In this document: positions 8,972 to 16,656 of the stretch, piece after piece | How the letters are laid out: the number at the start of each line of letters is the position of its first letter | Numbering within the stretch: the stretch's first letter is position 1 | Assembly: GCF_016722785.1 (NCBI RefSeq) | Contig: NZ_JAEQNE010000001.1 | Span: 1,364,001 to 1,428,000, forward strand | Direction: 5' to 3' | Origin: Ramlibacter monticola | GTDB taxonomy: Bacteria; Pseudomonadota; Gammaproteobacteria; Burkholderiales; Burkholderiaceae_C | Length of the DNA stretch: 64,000 nucleotides | Position numbers and translations under genes: made by a program | Notes under the pieces: model-generated | The model's input: only the letters and a program-made list of their open reading frames with translations | Databases searched by the model: none | Told to the model about the DNA's origin: nothing

Positions 8972-9595
8972 TCAGTGCCGGGGCGCGAGGCGGCGGTACT
9001 CCGCCAGCAGTTCGTCGGGCGAGGTGAAGCCGTCCAGCCGCACCCAGGGCTGGCCCGGCGCGGGGCGCAGGAAGGTCACGGGGCGGTGGTGCATCTTGCC
9101 GCCGTAGTAGGCCTGGAAGGCCTTCTGCAGGCTCACGCTGGCGGCGTTGCTGCCGGTGTAGAAGCCCCACTGGCGCCCCGCGTCGAAGCGCTGCGCGTAC
9201 TCGGACAGCCGCCGCGGCGTGTCCTCCTCCGGGTCGATGGAGATCGACACCATGCGCACCTGCTCGCGCTCGGCGCCCAGCCTGCGCTGGAACTCCGCGA
9301 AGCTCTGGCTCAGGATCGGGCAGATCGCGGTGCAGCTGGTGTAGATGAAGTTGAGCACGACGGGCCGGCCGTCGTCGAGCTCCTGCGGGAAGCTGGCCTT
9401 CGTGCCGTCGGCGCGCACGAGTTCGATCGCCGGCAACCGGTATTGCGCCACCTGGCGCTCGTAGCCGGCGGCGGCAATGTGTTGATGGTGGTGGTGGTGC
9501 GCGTCGTCGCCGGCGCGGGCCCGCAGCGCGGTGCCGGCCAGGGCGAGCGCCACGAGGAGCGGGGCGAAGCGAAGGAAGTTCCGGATCGTGGACAA
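8972..9595 (-). CDS. SCO1/SenC/PrrC-family copper chaperone
   Basis: A 207-residue thioredoxin-fold protein with an N-terminal membrane anchor or signal. The copper ligands are present: SCTAIC gives C88 and C92, and a His in KMHHRP (169/170). SCO proteins deliver copper to the CuA site of cytochrome oxidase or act as thiol reductants. Near the mature N-terminus lies a His cluster (five His in a row plus one, residues 33-39) likely to bind metal. It sits between a multicopper oxidase (upstream, 70 bp with a hairpin) and the cytochrome c fusion, so it may serve these proteins rather than the terminal oxidase. Confidence 0.9.
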   Translation of the reverse strand: MSTIRNFLRFAPLLVALALAGTALRARAGDDAHHHHHQHIAAAGYERQVAQYRLPAIELVRADGTKASFPQELDDGRPVVLNFIYTSCTAICPILSQSFAEFQRRLGAEREQVRMVSISIDPEEDTPRRLSEYAQRFDAGRQWGFYTGSNAASVSLQKAFQAYYGGKMHHRPVTFLRPAPGQPWVRLDGFTSPDELLAEYRRLAPRH

Positions 9596-9615
9596 GGGGG
9601 CTCTCCTGCGGGAAA

Positions 9616-9637
9616 GGAAGGGCCCGCGGGCCCTTCC
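9616..9637 (-). terminator. GC hairpin between multicopper oxidase and SCO gene
   Basis: GGAAGGGCCC and GGGCCCTTCC form a perfect 10-bp inverted repeat separated by two bases, 28 bases after the oxidase stop. There is no T tract, so it may attenuate or protect the mRNA rather than terminate it. The same element occurs at 12066-12088 after the second oxidase. Confidence 0.5.
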
Positions 9638-9665
9638 GGTGTCACGATGAGAATCGGCGTGCCGT

Positions 9666-11495
9666 TCAGCGGCCGGGCGGGATCGGGCCCACGAAGTAGG
9701 GCCGCATCATCTCGTGGTCCTCGTGCGAGAGGATGTGGCAGTGCACGACGTATTCGCCGGGGCGCTTGAAGTTCGCGATCACGCGCGTCACCTCGCCCGG
9801 GAACATCTTGGCCGTGTCCTTCTTCCCCGCCTCCTCGGCCCCCGGTGCGCGCGCCCGGCCCAACAGCTTGATGCTCGCCTCGTCCAGCACGCCCCCGGAG
9901 GAGCCGTCGCTGTTGGTCTTCGGCGCGATGGTGCCGCTGAACTTCTGCCGGTTCAGGATGCGGAAGTCCACCAGGTGCATGTGGATCGGGTGCGCATCCG
10001 CCGTCGTGTTGTAGAACTCCCAGATCTCCGTGTCCCCGACCTGCGGGTTCTCGGTGATCGGGTCGCCGTACACCAACGTGCCGTTCAGCGTCGGCCGGGT
10101 GGCATCGACGATGCCCAGCATGGTCTGCAGGCGGGCAGCGGTGTCCGTGCCTTCGAACAGCAGGATCTTGCGCGTGCGCACCGGGGCGGCCAGCACCGGC
10201 ACCGGGCCGAGCAGCGGGCGCAGGTTCGCGGGGATCGGGCGGTCCGGGATGGCGGACAGCGGTTGCGAGACCCGGAAGGCCATGATCTGGCCCGTCGTCT
10301 TCGGGTCCACGGCCGCGCCGCTCGGATAAGGCGCCTTGGCATTGTTGCGGATGACGATCGTCTGGCCCGCCATGCCGGCGAAGTCGAGGATCACGTCGCA
10401 ACGCTCGCCCGGCGCCACGCTCAGCGTCTGCTGCGCCACCGGGGCGTTGAGCAGCCCCAGGTCGGAACCGATCTGCACCCAGGGCATGCCGTTGGAGGGG
10501 GTCATGTCGTAGACGCGCGAGTCGGAGCCGTTCAGCACGCGCAGGCGGTACTTGCGCGGCTCCACGTCCAGCACCGGCCAGGCCACGCCATTCACCAGGA
10601 TCACGTTGCCGAAGTTCTCGGGCAGGTGGGTCGGCACCGGCGCCAGCGGATTGGCCGGGTCCACCGCGTCGTAGAACAGCTCGCCGGTGGACAGGAAGGT
10701 GCGGTCCTGGATGCAGATCGGCACCTCGTAGGGATACGCGGGCAGTTGCAGGGCGGCCTCGTTGGCGTCGCGCAGGAAGTAGTTGCCGGCCAGGCCCATG
10801 TACACGTTGAGGCGCGTGACGCCCACGGCGTGGTCGTGGTACCAGAGGTGCGTGGCTTCCTGCGTGTTGTCGTAGGTGTAGAGGTCCTGGAACAGCCGGC
10901 CCCGCCGGTTGTCGAAGGTGGACCAGGCATCCGGCAGGCCGTCGCTGAGGGACTCGGTGTCCCCGCCGTGCTGGTGCGCCGCCAGCGGCACGGGGCCGGT
11001 GTAGACCGCGTTGGCGGGGTTGCCGCCGTTGAGCGGATCGGCCCAGTCCAGGGTCTGGTCGACGGGCACGTCAGGGAGATACGTATCGGTGGCGGGGTCG
11101 AGCCCGTTGCGGAAGCGCACCTTGACGCCGGTGCCGCTCGGCAGGTTGAAGCTGCGGCCCGGATAGACGGGCGGCTGGTTCGCGGTGCCGTAGGCCCAGG
11201 CCGTGAAGCTCAGGGCCGTCCCGGTGACCGGGTCGACCAGGCCGGCGCTGTGCGTGATCTTCTGCGCCGTGATCTCGTACAGGTTCAGGCCGGATGCCGC
11301 ATCGATGCCCGTGGGAGCGTAGATGTAGCTGGGGGCCAGGGGATTGGGCAGCTGGTTGACGAACTTGGGCTGCTTCAGCGGGTCCAGCAGCGGCGAGACT
11401 TGCCCCCGCGCCGTCTTGGCCATGAGTCCCGTCGGGAGCAGCAGGCCGGCCGCGAAGCCGCCTCCCAGCCCCAGGAATTGTCTTCTCGCGATCAT
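9666..11495 (-). CDS. Tat-exported multicopper oxidase, copy 1
   Basis: A 609-residue three-cupredoxin multicopper oxidase of the CotA/bilirubin-oxidase-like group, exported by Tat (ARRQFLG at the N-terminus). All copper motifs are visible: HQHGG, WYHDHA, HPIHMH and HCHILSHEDHEMM (the type 1 Cys and its axial Met). It should oxidise phenolics, bilins or Cu(I)/Mn(II) in the periplasm with four-electron reduction of oxygen. The start is set at ATG 11495 (MIARRQFLG), where the Tat signal begins. It heads the gene group with SCO and the cytochrome c fusion. The copy at 12117-13943 is closely similar along its whole length. Confidence 0.93.
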   Translation of the reverse strand: MIARRQFLGLGGGFAAGLLLPTGLMAKTARGQVSPLLDPLKQPKFVNQLPNPLAPSYIYAPTGIDAASGLNLYEITAQKITHSAGLVDPVTGTALSFTAWAYGTANQPPVYPGRSFNLPSGTGVKVRFRNGLDPATDTYLPDVPVDQTLDWADPLNGGNPANAVYTGPVPLAAHQHGGDTESLSDGLPDAWSTFDNRRGRLFQDLYTYDNTQEATHLWYHDHAVGVTRLNVYMGLAGNYFLRDANEAALQLPAYPYEVPICIQDRTFLSTGELFYDAVDPANPLAPVPTHLPENFGNVILVNGVAWPVLDVEPRKYRLRVLNGSDSRVYDMTPSNGMPWVQIGSDLGLLNAPVAQQTLSVAPGERCDVILDFAGMAGQTIVIRNNAKAPYPSGAAVDPKTTGQIMAFRVSQPLSAIPDRPIPANLRPLLGPVPVLAAPVRTRKILLFEGTDTAARLQTMLGIVDATRPTLNGTLVYGDPITENPQVGDTEIWEFYNTTADAHPIHMHLVDFRILNRQKFSGTIAPKTNSDGSSGGVLDEASIKLLGRARAPGAEEAGKKDTAKMFPGEVTRVIANFKRPGEYVVHCHILSHEDHEMMRPYFVGPIPPGR

Positions 11496-11790
11496 TGGAT
11501 TCCTCTTCCTCGTTATCGCGCTGTAGTGCGCGTGCCGGCCCCGTTGCATCAAGCGTGCCGGGGTGGCCTCCACCCTTTCCGAGGGCGGTTCACGAGGGGA
11601 AACAATACTTCTCGCCAGGCGTTATTTGCAACTCCATTGGGTATTTCTACCCGCTGTCGGGTAAGCACTTCCCCAATGGCGGGGAGAAATAACCGCTCGA
11701 CGCAGCCGCCTTTGCGATGGCTTGAAGCGAATGAGAAAACGAATGATCTCGAAAGTCTTCTCTGTCGTTAATGTCCCCTTAAGTTGCCTT
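11496..11790 (-). promoter_or_regulatory. AT-richer leader/promoter region of multicopper oxidase 1
   Basis: No credible gene. This stretch is clearly poorer in G+C than its surroundings and resembles the region upstream of the second oxidase (shared runs such as AAGCGAAYGAGAAAACGA and a conserved GCACGCTTGATGC near the start codon). It holds a small hairpin with arms TACCCG and CGGGTA around 11649-11663. It is probably the promoter and 5' leader of the oxidase; no specific regulator site is recognised. Confidence 0.45.
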
Positions 11791-11860
11791 GATCATGAAG
11801 CGCGAGGAAGCGCGGAAAGGAAGAAGAGCGATTGCCGAAAGAACGCGAGGAAGATGAAGC

Positions 11861-11898
11861 AAAAACAGCAAAAAGCGGGCCCGGCGTGCCGGGCCCGC
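11861..11898 (-). terminator. Rho-independent terminator of the second oxidase transcript
   Basis: Perfect 11-bp stem GCGGGCCCGGC/GCCGGGCCCGC at 11875-11898, followed on the minus strand by a T-rich tract (TTTTTGCTGTTTTT). This is a classical intrinsic terminator and ends the transcript coming from 13943. Confidence 0.85.
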
Positions 11899-11988
11899 GG
11901 ATGCGAACGTGAATGCCTCTCAGGGCGCCTCGAGGAGAGGCGGCCCCGCTGGGTTCCGGCGCGCGGTTGTCCGCGCCAGCGGCTTCCT

Positions 11989-12061
11989 TCAGTCCCCTGG
12001 GCGAGGCGGCGCTGCTGCGCCGGCAGTTCGTCGGGCGAAGTGAAGCCTTCCGGCCGCACCC
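11989..12061 (-). pseudogene. Remnant of a duplicated SCO gene (3' end only)
   Basis: Read on the minus strand, the sequence encodes GFTSPDELPAQQRRLA, which aligns with the C-terminus of the intact SCO protein (GFTSPDELLAEYRRLA). Nucleotide identity extends over about 75 bases and through the stop region, where a small indel has shifted the frame. Upstream of it the match ends abruptly and the hairpin copy at 12066-12088 follows. About 550 bp of SCO sequence has therefore been deleted, leaving the last 24 or so codons. Confidence 0.8.
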
Positions 12062-12065
12062 GGGA

Positions 12066-12088
12066 GGAAGGGCCCGCCGGGCCCTTCC
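12066..12088 (-). terminator. Second copy of the oxidase-SCO hairpin
   Basis: GGAAGGGCCC and GGGCCCTTCC arms around a three-base loop. It is the counterpart of 9616-9637 and lies at the same distance from the oxidase stop. Confidence 0.5.
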
Positions 12089-12116
12089 GATGCCACGATG
12101 AGAATCGGCGCGCCGA

Positions 12117-13943
12117 TCAGCGGCCGGGCGGGATCGGCCCCACGAAGTAGGGCCGCATCATCTCGTGGTCCTCGTGCGAGAGGATGTGGCAGTGGTAGAG
12201 GTACTCGCCGGGGCGGTTGAACTTCGCGATCACGCGCGTGACCTCGCCCGGGAACATCTTGGCGGTGTCCTTCTTGCCCTGCTCGTTGGCCGGCGGGACG
12301 CGCGGCTTGCCCAGGAGCTTGATGCTCCGCTCGTCGAGCACCCCGCCCTCGGAGCCGTCGCTGTTCGTCTTCGGCGTGATCGTGCCGGTGAACGCCTGCC
12401 GGTTCAGGATGCGGAAGTCCACCAGGTGCATGTGGATCGGGTGCGCATCCGCCGTCGTGTTGTAGAACTCCCAGACCTCCGTGTCCCCCACCTTCGGGTT
12501 CTCGGTGATCGGGTCGTCGAACACCAGCGTGCCGTTCAGGTTCGGCCGGGTGGCATCCACGATGCCGGCCATGGTCTGCAGGCGGCCGAGCGTGTCGGTG
12601 CCTTCGAACAGCAGGATCTTGCGCGTGCGCACCGGGGCCTTCAGCACTGGCACGGGCCCCGAGAGCGGCCGCAGGTTGGCCGGGATCTTCGGGTCGGCCA
12701 CGCCGGACAGCGGCAAGGAGACGCGGAAAGCCATCACCTGGGCCGTGGTTGCCGGATCGACCGGGTCGCCGCCCGGATAGGGGGCGTTGGCGGTGTTGTT
12801 GATGATGATCGTCTGCCCCGCCATGCGCGCGAAGTCGAGGATCACGTCGCAGCGCTCGCCGGGGGCGACGCTCAGCATCTGCACCGCCACGGGCGAATTC
12901 AGCAGGCCCAGGTCGGACCCGATCTGCGTGAAGGCCATGCCGTTGGACAGGGTCATGTCGTACACGCGCGAGTCCGAACCGTTCAGGACGCGGAAGCGGT
13001 ACTTGCGCGGCTCCACGTCCAGCACCGGCCAGGCCACGCCGTTCACGAGGATCGTGTTGCCGAAGTTCTCGGGCAGGTGGGTGGGAACCGGCAGGTCCGG
13101 CGTCTCCGGGTCCTGCGCGGCGTAGAACAGTTCGCCGTTCGACAGGAAGGTGCGGTCCTGGATCAGCAGCGGAACCTCGTACGGGTACTTCGGCAGGTTC
13201 AGCGACAGTTCGTTGGCGTCGCGGATGAAGTAGTTGCCCGCCAGACCCATGTACACGTTGAGCCGCGTGGCGCCCACCGCGTGGTCGTGGTACCAGAGCT
13301 GGGTGGCTTCCTGCGAGTTGTCGTACTGGTACAGCGGGTTAAACAGGCGTCCCTTGATCTCGTTGTTCGGCGTGGCCCACGCATCGGGCAGGCCGTCACT
13401 GAGCGACGCGGTGTCGCCGCCGTGCTGGTGCGCAACCAGCGGCACGGGGCCGGTGTACGGCACGCCCGGGAGGGAGCCGTTGTTCTGGGGGTCGGCCCAG
13501 TGCAGGGTCTGGTCCAGCGGCACGTCCGCGGGGTAGGTGACGCCGTTGAGCGCGTTGGAGTAGCGGACCTTCACGGCCAGGCCCTTGGGCAGCTCGAAGG
13601 TATAGCCCGGGTACAGCGCGGGCTGCAGCGCGGTGCCGTAGCCCCACGCGGTGTGCGTGAGCCGCGCGCCGGTCACCGGGTCCACCAGGCCGGCGTCGTG
13701 GCGGATCTGCTGCGCCTTGATCTCGAACAGCGGCAGGCCGGAAGCCCCGTCGATGCCGGTGGGCAAGAAGTGGTACTTGGGCGCCAGCGGATTGGGCAGG
13801 GGATTCACGAACCGGGGTTGCGTGAGCGGATCCAGCAGGGCCACGGACTGGGCGCGCGCCGCCCGTGGCAGCAGACCCATGGGAACCAGCAGGCTGGCGG
13901 CCGCAGCACTGCCGACGCCCAGGAATTGTCGTCTTGCAATCAT
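12117..13943 (-). CDS. Tat-exported multicopper oxidase, copy 2
   Basis: A 608-residue paralogue of the oxidase at 9666-11495. It shares the Tat start (MIARRQFLG), the copper motifs (HQHGG, WYHDHA, HPIHMH, HCHILSHEDHEMM) and long identical blocks, but differs throughout in surface positions and in the signal peptide. That argues for an old tandem duplication with both copies kept functional. It is expected to be periplasmic with the same general chemistry, though substrate range or expression may differ. It is followed by a hairpin, a decayed SCO fragment and a strong terminator, so unlike copy 1 it is effectively monocistronic. Confidence 0.93.
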   Translation of the reverse strand: MIARRQFLGVGSAAAASLLVPMGLLPRAARAQSVALLDPLTQPRFVNPLPNPLAPKYHFLPTGIDGASGLPLFEIKAQQIRHDAGLVDPVTGARLTHTAWGYGTALQPALYPGYTFELPKGLAVKVRYSNALNGVTYPADVPLDQTLHWADPQNNGSLPGVPYTGPVPLVAHQHGGDTASLSDGLPDAWATPNNEIKGRLFNPLYQYDNSQEATQLWYHDHAVGATRLNVYMGLAGNYFIRDANELSLNLPKYPYEVPLLIQDRTFLSNGELFYAAQDPETPDLPVPTHLPENFGNTILVNGVAWPVLDVEPRKYRFRVLNGSDSRVYDMTLSNGMAFTQIGSDLGLLNSPVAVQMLSVAPGERCDVILDFARMAGQTIIINNTANAPYPGGDPVDPATTAQVMAFRVSLPLSGVADPKIPANLRPLSGPVPVLKAPVRTRKILLFEGTDTLGRLQTMAGIVDATRPNLNGTLVFDDPITENPKVGDTEVWEFYNTTADAHPIHMHLVDFRILNRQAFTGTITPKTNSDGSEGGVLDERSIKLLGKPRVPPANEQGKKDTAKMFPGEVTRVIAKFNRPGEYLYHCHILSHEDHEMMRPYFVGPIPPGR

Positions 13944-14250
13944 CTCGTCCTCTTCCTCGTCGTTCGCGCAAAGGTGCGCGAAGCGGGCAAGCGCATCAAG
14001 CGTGCCCGCCCACCGCGTCGCAACTTATTTGTGCTTCTTACGAGGGAGAACGGAGGTGCCGCGAGGGGGCACTTAGGTGCCTGCCTTATGGGGAAATTCA
14101 CCCGAGGGCGGGCGATAATTCCCCGCCTGCGGGGGCGAATTCAACATTGGTTGGGGCTTCCCCTTACTTCCAAAAGCGAACGAGAAAACGATCCGATTTC
14201 AAAATCCTTTTTATTGTTAAGACGCTCTTAAGCTTGATCGAGAAAACATT
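13944..14250 (-). promoter_or_regulatory. AT-richer leader/promoter region of multicopper oxidase 2
   Basis: No gene seen. The region is related to 11496-11790 and is similarly AT-richer. On the minus strand it carries GGGGAATTATC and TGAATTTCCCC, a loose inverted repeat near 14091-14125. It is presumably the promoter of the second oxidase. A purine-rich ribosome-binding stretch (GAGGAAGAGGA) precedes the start at 13943. Confidence 0.4.
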
Positions 14251-14327
14251 CCATTGAACGAAGGACGACGACGAAGGGAGAACGGTTTCCAGACGCAGAC
14301 GAAGAAGACGAGGGAAAAGTGCAAGAA

Positions 14328-14344
14328 GCGGGCCCAAGGCCCGC
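14328..14344 (-). terminator. Probable terminator after the Pro/Ala-rich protein gene
   Basis: GCGGGCC/GGCCCGC stem with a three-base loop, followed on the minus strand by a loosely T-rich stretch. It lies 20 bases past the stop of the gene at 14365-15642. Confidence 0.6.
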
Positions 14345-14364
14345 TGGATGCAAGCCGCTGCCTG

Positions 14365-15642
14365 TCAAGGCTCTTCGGAAGCGCTCTCCGCCGGCGGCGG
14401 CGCGTTCGAACTGCCGCTGGCGACGCCGGGGCTGGCGAGCGGTTCGCTGGCCGGCTCGGGCTCGCGGATGCGCGGCGGCAGTTCGCGGGTCCGCGGGGCG
14501 GGCACCTCGTCGATCGCCCGCGGCTCGGGCGGCGGTGCGACCCGGCGCGGTTGGGCGACCACCGACGGCGCTTCGTCGCGGGCCGCCGCCGGCGACCGGG
14601 GCTCCGGCGCCTGCACGGGTTCCACGGAGTTCGCGCGAGGACGTTCGCTGCGCCTGGGCCGCGGCTCGGGTGCTGCGCGTGCCAGGTCCTGCTCAGGCGG
14701 CTTCGCGCGCTCGTGTTCGCGGGCGGCCTCGGACGCGCGGGGCGTCACCTGCGCCGGCCTCGGTCTGGCGGCGACCTTTTCGGGTGTGGAGTCTGCCGCA
14801 GGCTTTGTCGCCGTGGCGGCAGGCGTAGGCACGGGTTGCGGCGTCACAGCCGCCGCGGGTGGCGTCACGGGCGCCGGTGTGGGCGCCGCGGCCGTTGCCG
14901 GAGCCGGCGGCGCAGCGGCTGTTGCGGGCGCGGGCTCCGGCGCCGCTGAGACCCGCGGCGCCGGTGCAGGCGCGGGAGCGGGAACCGCCCGGGCGAGCGT
15001 CGGCACCGGCCCGCTGCGCCCGGTCACCTGCTGCACCGTCTTCAGCCCTTCCTGGGCGAAGCGGGTCTTCTCGTGCGAGGCACCGTAGCGCGCGGTATAG
15101 GCCTGCAGGCTGGCGCTGTAGAGCCGCTCGGCCCGCTCGAACAATTCCTTCGCCGGCTGGGCGCCGAAGGCGGCGGCGTTGGCGTAGTGGCGCGCGAGCT
15201 GGTACATCGCATCCGCCAGCGGCACGCCGTCGCCCTGCAGCAGGGCGGCGTTGCGGCAGGCGTTGAGGAAGGCGGTCTCGGCATCGCGCTGCCGGCCCGC
15301 GGCCGCAGCCTCCTTGCCGCCGAGGATCAGCGAGGCCACCTCGCTGTCGCTGGCGCCGGCCGGCCTGGCCTGCAGGCTCGCATGCCCGTCTTCCTCGCCC
15401 TTGCGGCCCAGGATCGGCTTCTGGTCGCATTCGCCGGCTGCCGCGGCGGCCGCGGCCGAGGGCGCCCCCGCGGCCGAAGGCGCTGCCGGGGCGGCGCCCA
15501 TCGTGCGCGTGGTCGGAGCCGCCGCCGGCGGCGCCGACGGCGCGTCGCCGCCCCGCCAGCCGAGCACGCCACCCACGCCCGCGCCGACACCGACGACGAT
15601 CCCCAGCGCAAACAGGGTTCCCTTCTGCCAGTTCATTGCCAT
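14365..15642 (-). CDS. Membrane-anchored Pro/Ala-rich protein with TPR-like segment
   Basis: A 425-residue protein I do not recognise. Residues about 8-28 (LFALGIVVGVGAGVGGVLGW) form one membrane helix or uncleaved signal, so the rest should be periplasmic. Residues about 95-200 are helical and TPR-like (AETAFLNACRNAALLQGDG, then LADAMYQLARHYANAAAFG). Residues 205 to the end are low-complexity Pro/Ala/Arg/Glu-rich, resembling cell-wall-spanning linkers. It may act in envelope organisation, but this is inference. ATG 15642 and ATG 15636 are both possible starts. Confidence 0.6.
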   Translation of the reverse strand: MAMNWQKGTLFALGIVVGVGAGVGGVLGWRGGDAPSAPPAAAPTTRTMGAAPAAPSAAGAPSAAAAAAAGECDQKPILGRKGEEDGHASLQARPAGASDSEVASLILGGKEAAAAGRQRDAETAFLNACRNAALLQGDGVPLADAMYQLARHYANAAAFGAQPAKELFERAERLYSASLQAYTARYGASHEKTRFAQEGLKTVQQVTGRSGPVPTLARAVPAPAPAPAPRVSAAPEPAPATAAAPPAPATAAAPTPAPVTPPAAAVTPQPVPTPAATATKPAADSTPEKVAARPRPAQVTPRASEAAREHERAKPPEQDLARAAPEPRPRRSERPRANSVEPVQAPEPRSPAAARDEAPSVVAQPRRVAPPPEPRAIDEVPAPRTRELPPRIREPEPASEPLASPGVASGSSNAPPPAESASEEP

Positions 15643-15793
15643 GGCGGGAAAGGTAGCGGGCCGGCGACCCCCGGCAGGCGGGACGGCAGGGCATCGCGGG
15701 GACAGACCGCTCCTACGGCGTTCCGTTGAGGCCCGTCAATACCGGCACCGGCCGCCGCACTACCGTCGAACCATCCTTTGCAAAGGAGATACC

Positions 15794-16639
15794 GTGCCGG
15801 CCGACCTCCGCCAGATCCTCGTGCACCTCGACCCCACGCTCGCCGCCGCGCGCCGCCTCGCAGCCGCGAACACGGTCGCGAAGAACCTGCGCGCTTCCGT
15901 GACCGCCCTCTATGCCGCGACCCCGGGCTTCGCCGAACTGCCCTACGCGCCCGCGATCGGCGGGCCGGGCCTGTCCGCCTCGCTGGCGGAGATCGACGAG
16001 CGCCGCCGCAGCCAGGCGCGCAAGGTGTTCGACGAGGCACGGCGCGCTTCCGGCACCGAGGCCGCCTGGGCCCAGACCAGCCGCGTTCCAATCACCGAAA
16101 CGTTCGCGCAGCAGGCCCTGTTCGCGGACCTGCTGGTGCTCGGGCAGCGCGATCCCGCGGACGAGGACGCGGCGTCGGTGCCGGCGGACTTCGTCGAGTC
16201 CGTGCTGCTGGCCTGCGGCCGCCCGGCCCTGGTCGTGCCGCACATCGGCGCGCCGGCCGCCATCGGCAGCACCGTCGCGATCGCGTGGAAGGAAACCCCG
16301 GAAGCGGCGCGCGCGGTGACGGCCGCCCTGCCCTTCCTGCGCCAGGCGAAGCGGGTCCACGTGCTGAGCTGGGGCGAGGAAACGCCGGCGCCGGTCGGCG
16401 GCCAGCCGCTGGACCTCGAGCGCTACCTCGGCGCGCACGGCGTGCGCTTCACCTGGGACCGGGCCGGCGCCGAGCGCCAGCAGATCGGCGAGCTGCTGCT
16501 GTCACGCGCCTTCGATCTCGGCGCCGACCTGCTGGTGATGGGCTGCTACGGCCACAGCCGCGCCCGCGAGTGGATCCTCGGCGGGGCCAGCCGCACCATC
16601 CTGCAGTCGATGACGCTGCCCGTGCTGATGATGCACTAG
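15794..16639 (+). CDS. Universal stress protein, tandem UspA-type
   Basis: A 281-residue cytosolic protein with two UspA-like halves. The second half keeps the ATP-binding signature: MGCYGHSRAREW followed by GGASRTI near the C-terminus. The first half lacks it and is degenerate. Starting at GTG 15794 with AAAGGAGA upstream gives the normal tandem-Usp length; the open frame continues upstream but overlaps the divergent gene. Tandem Usp proteins of this type are often induced by stress or oxygen limitation, but no regulatory site is obvious here. Confidence 0.85.
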   Translation: MPADLRQILVHLDPTLAAARRLAAANTVAKNLRASVTALYAATPGFAELPYAPAIGGPGLSASLAEIDERRRSQARKVFDEARRASGTEAAWAQTSRVPITETFAQQALFADLLVLGQRDPADEDAASVPADFVESVLLACGRPALVVPHIGAPAAIGSTVAIAWKETPEAARAVTAALPFLRQAKRVHVLSWGEETPAPVGGQPLDLERYLGAHGVRFTWDRAGAERQQIGELLLSRAFDLGADLLVMGCYGHSRAREWILGGASRTILQSMTLPVLMMH

Positions 16640-16656
16640 GAGCCTCGACGGGCGGA

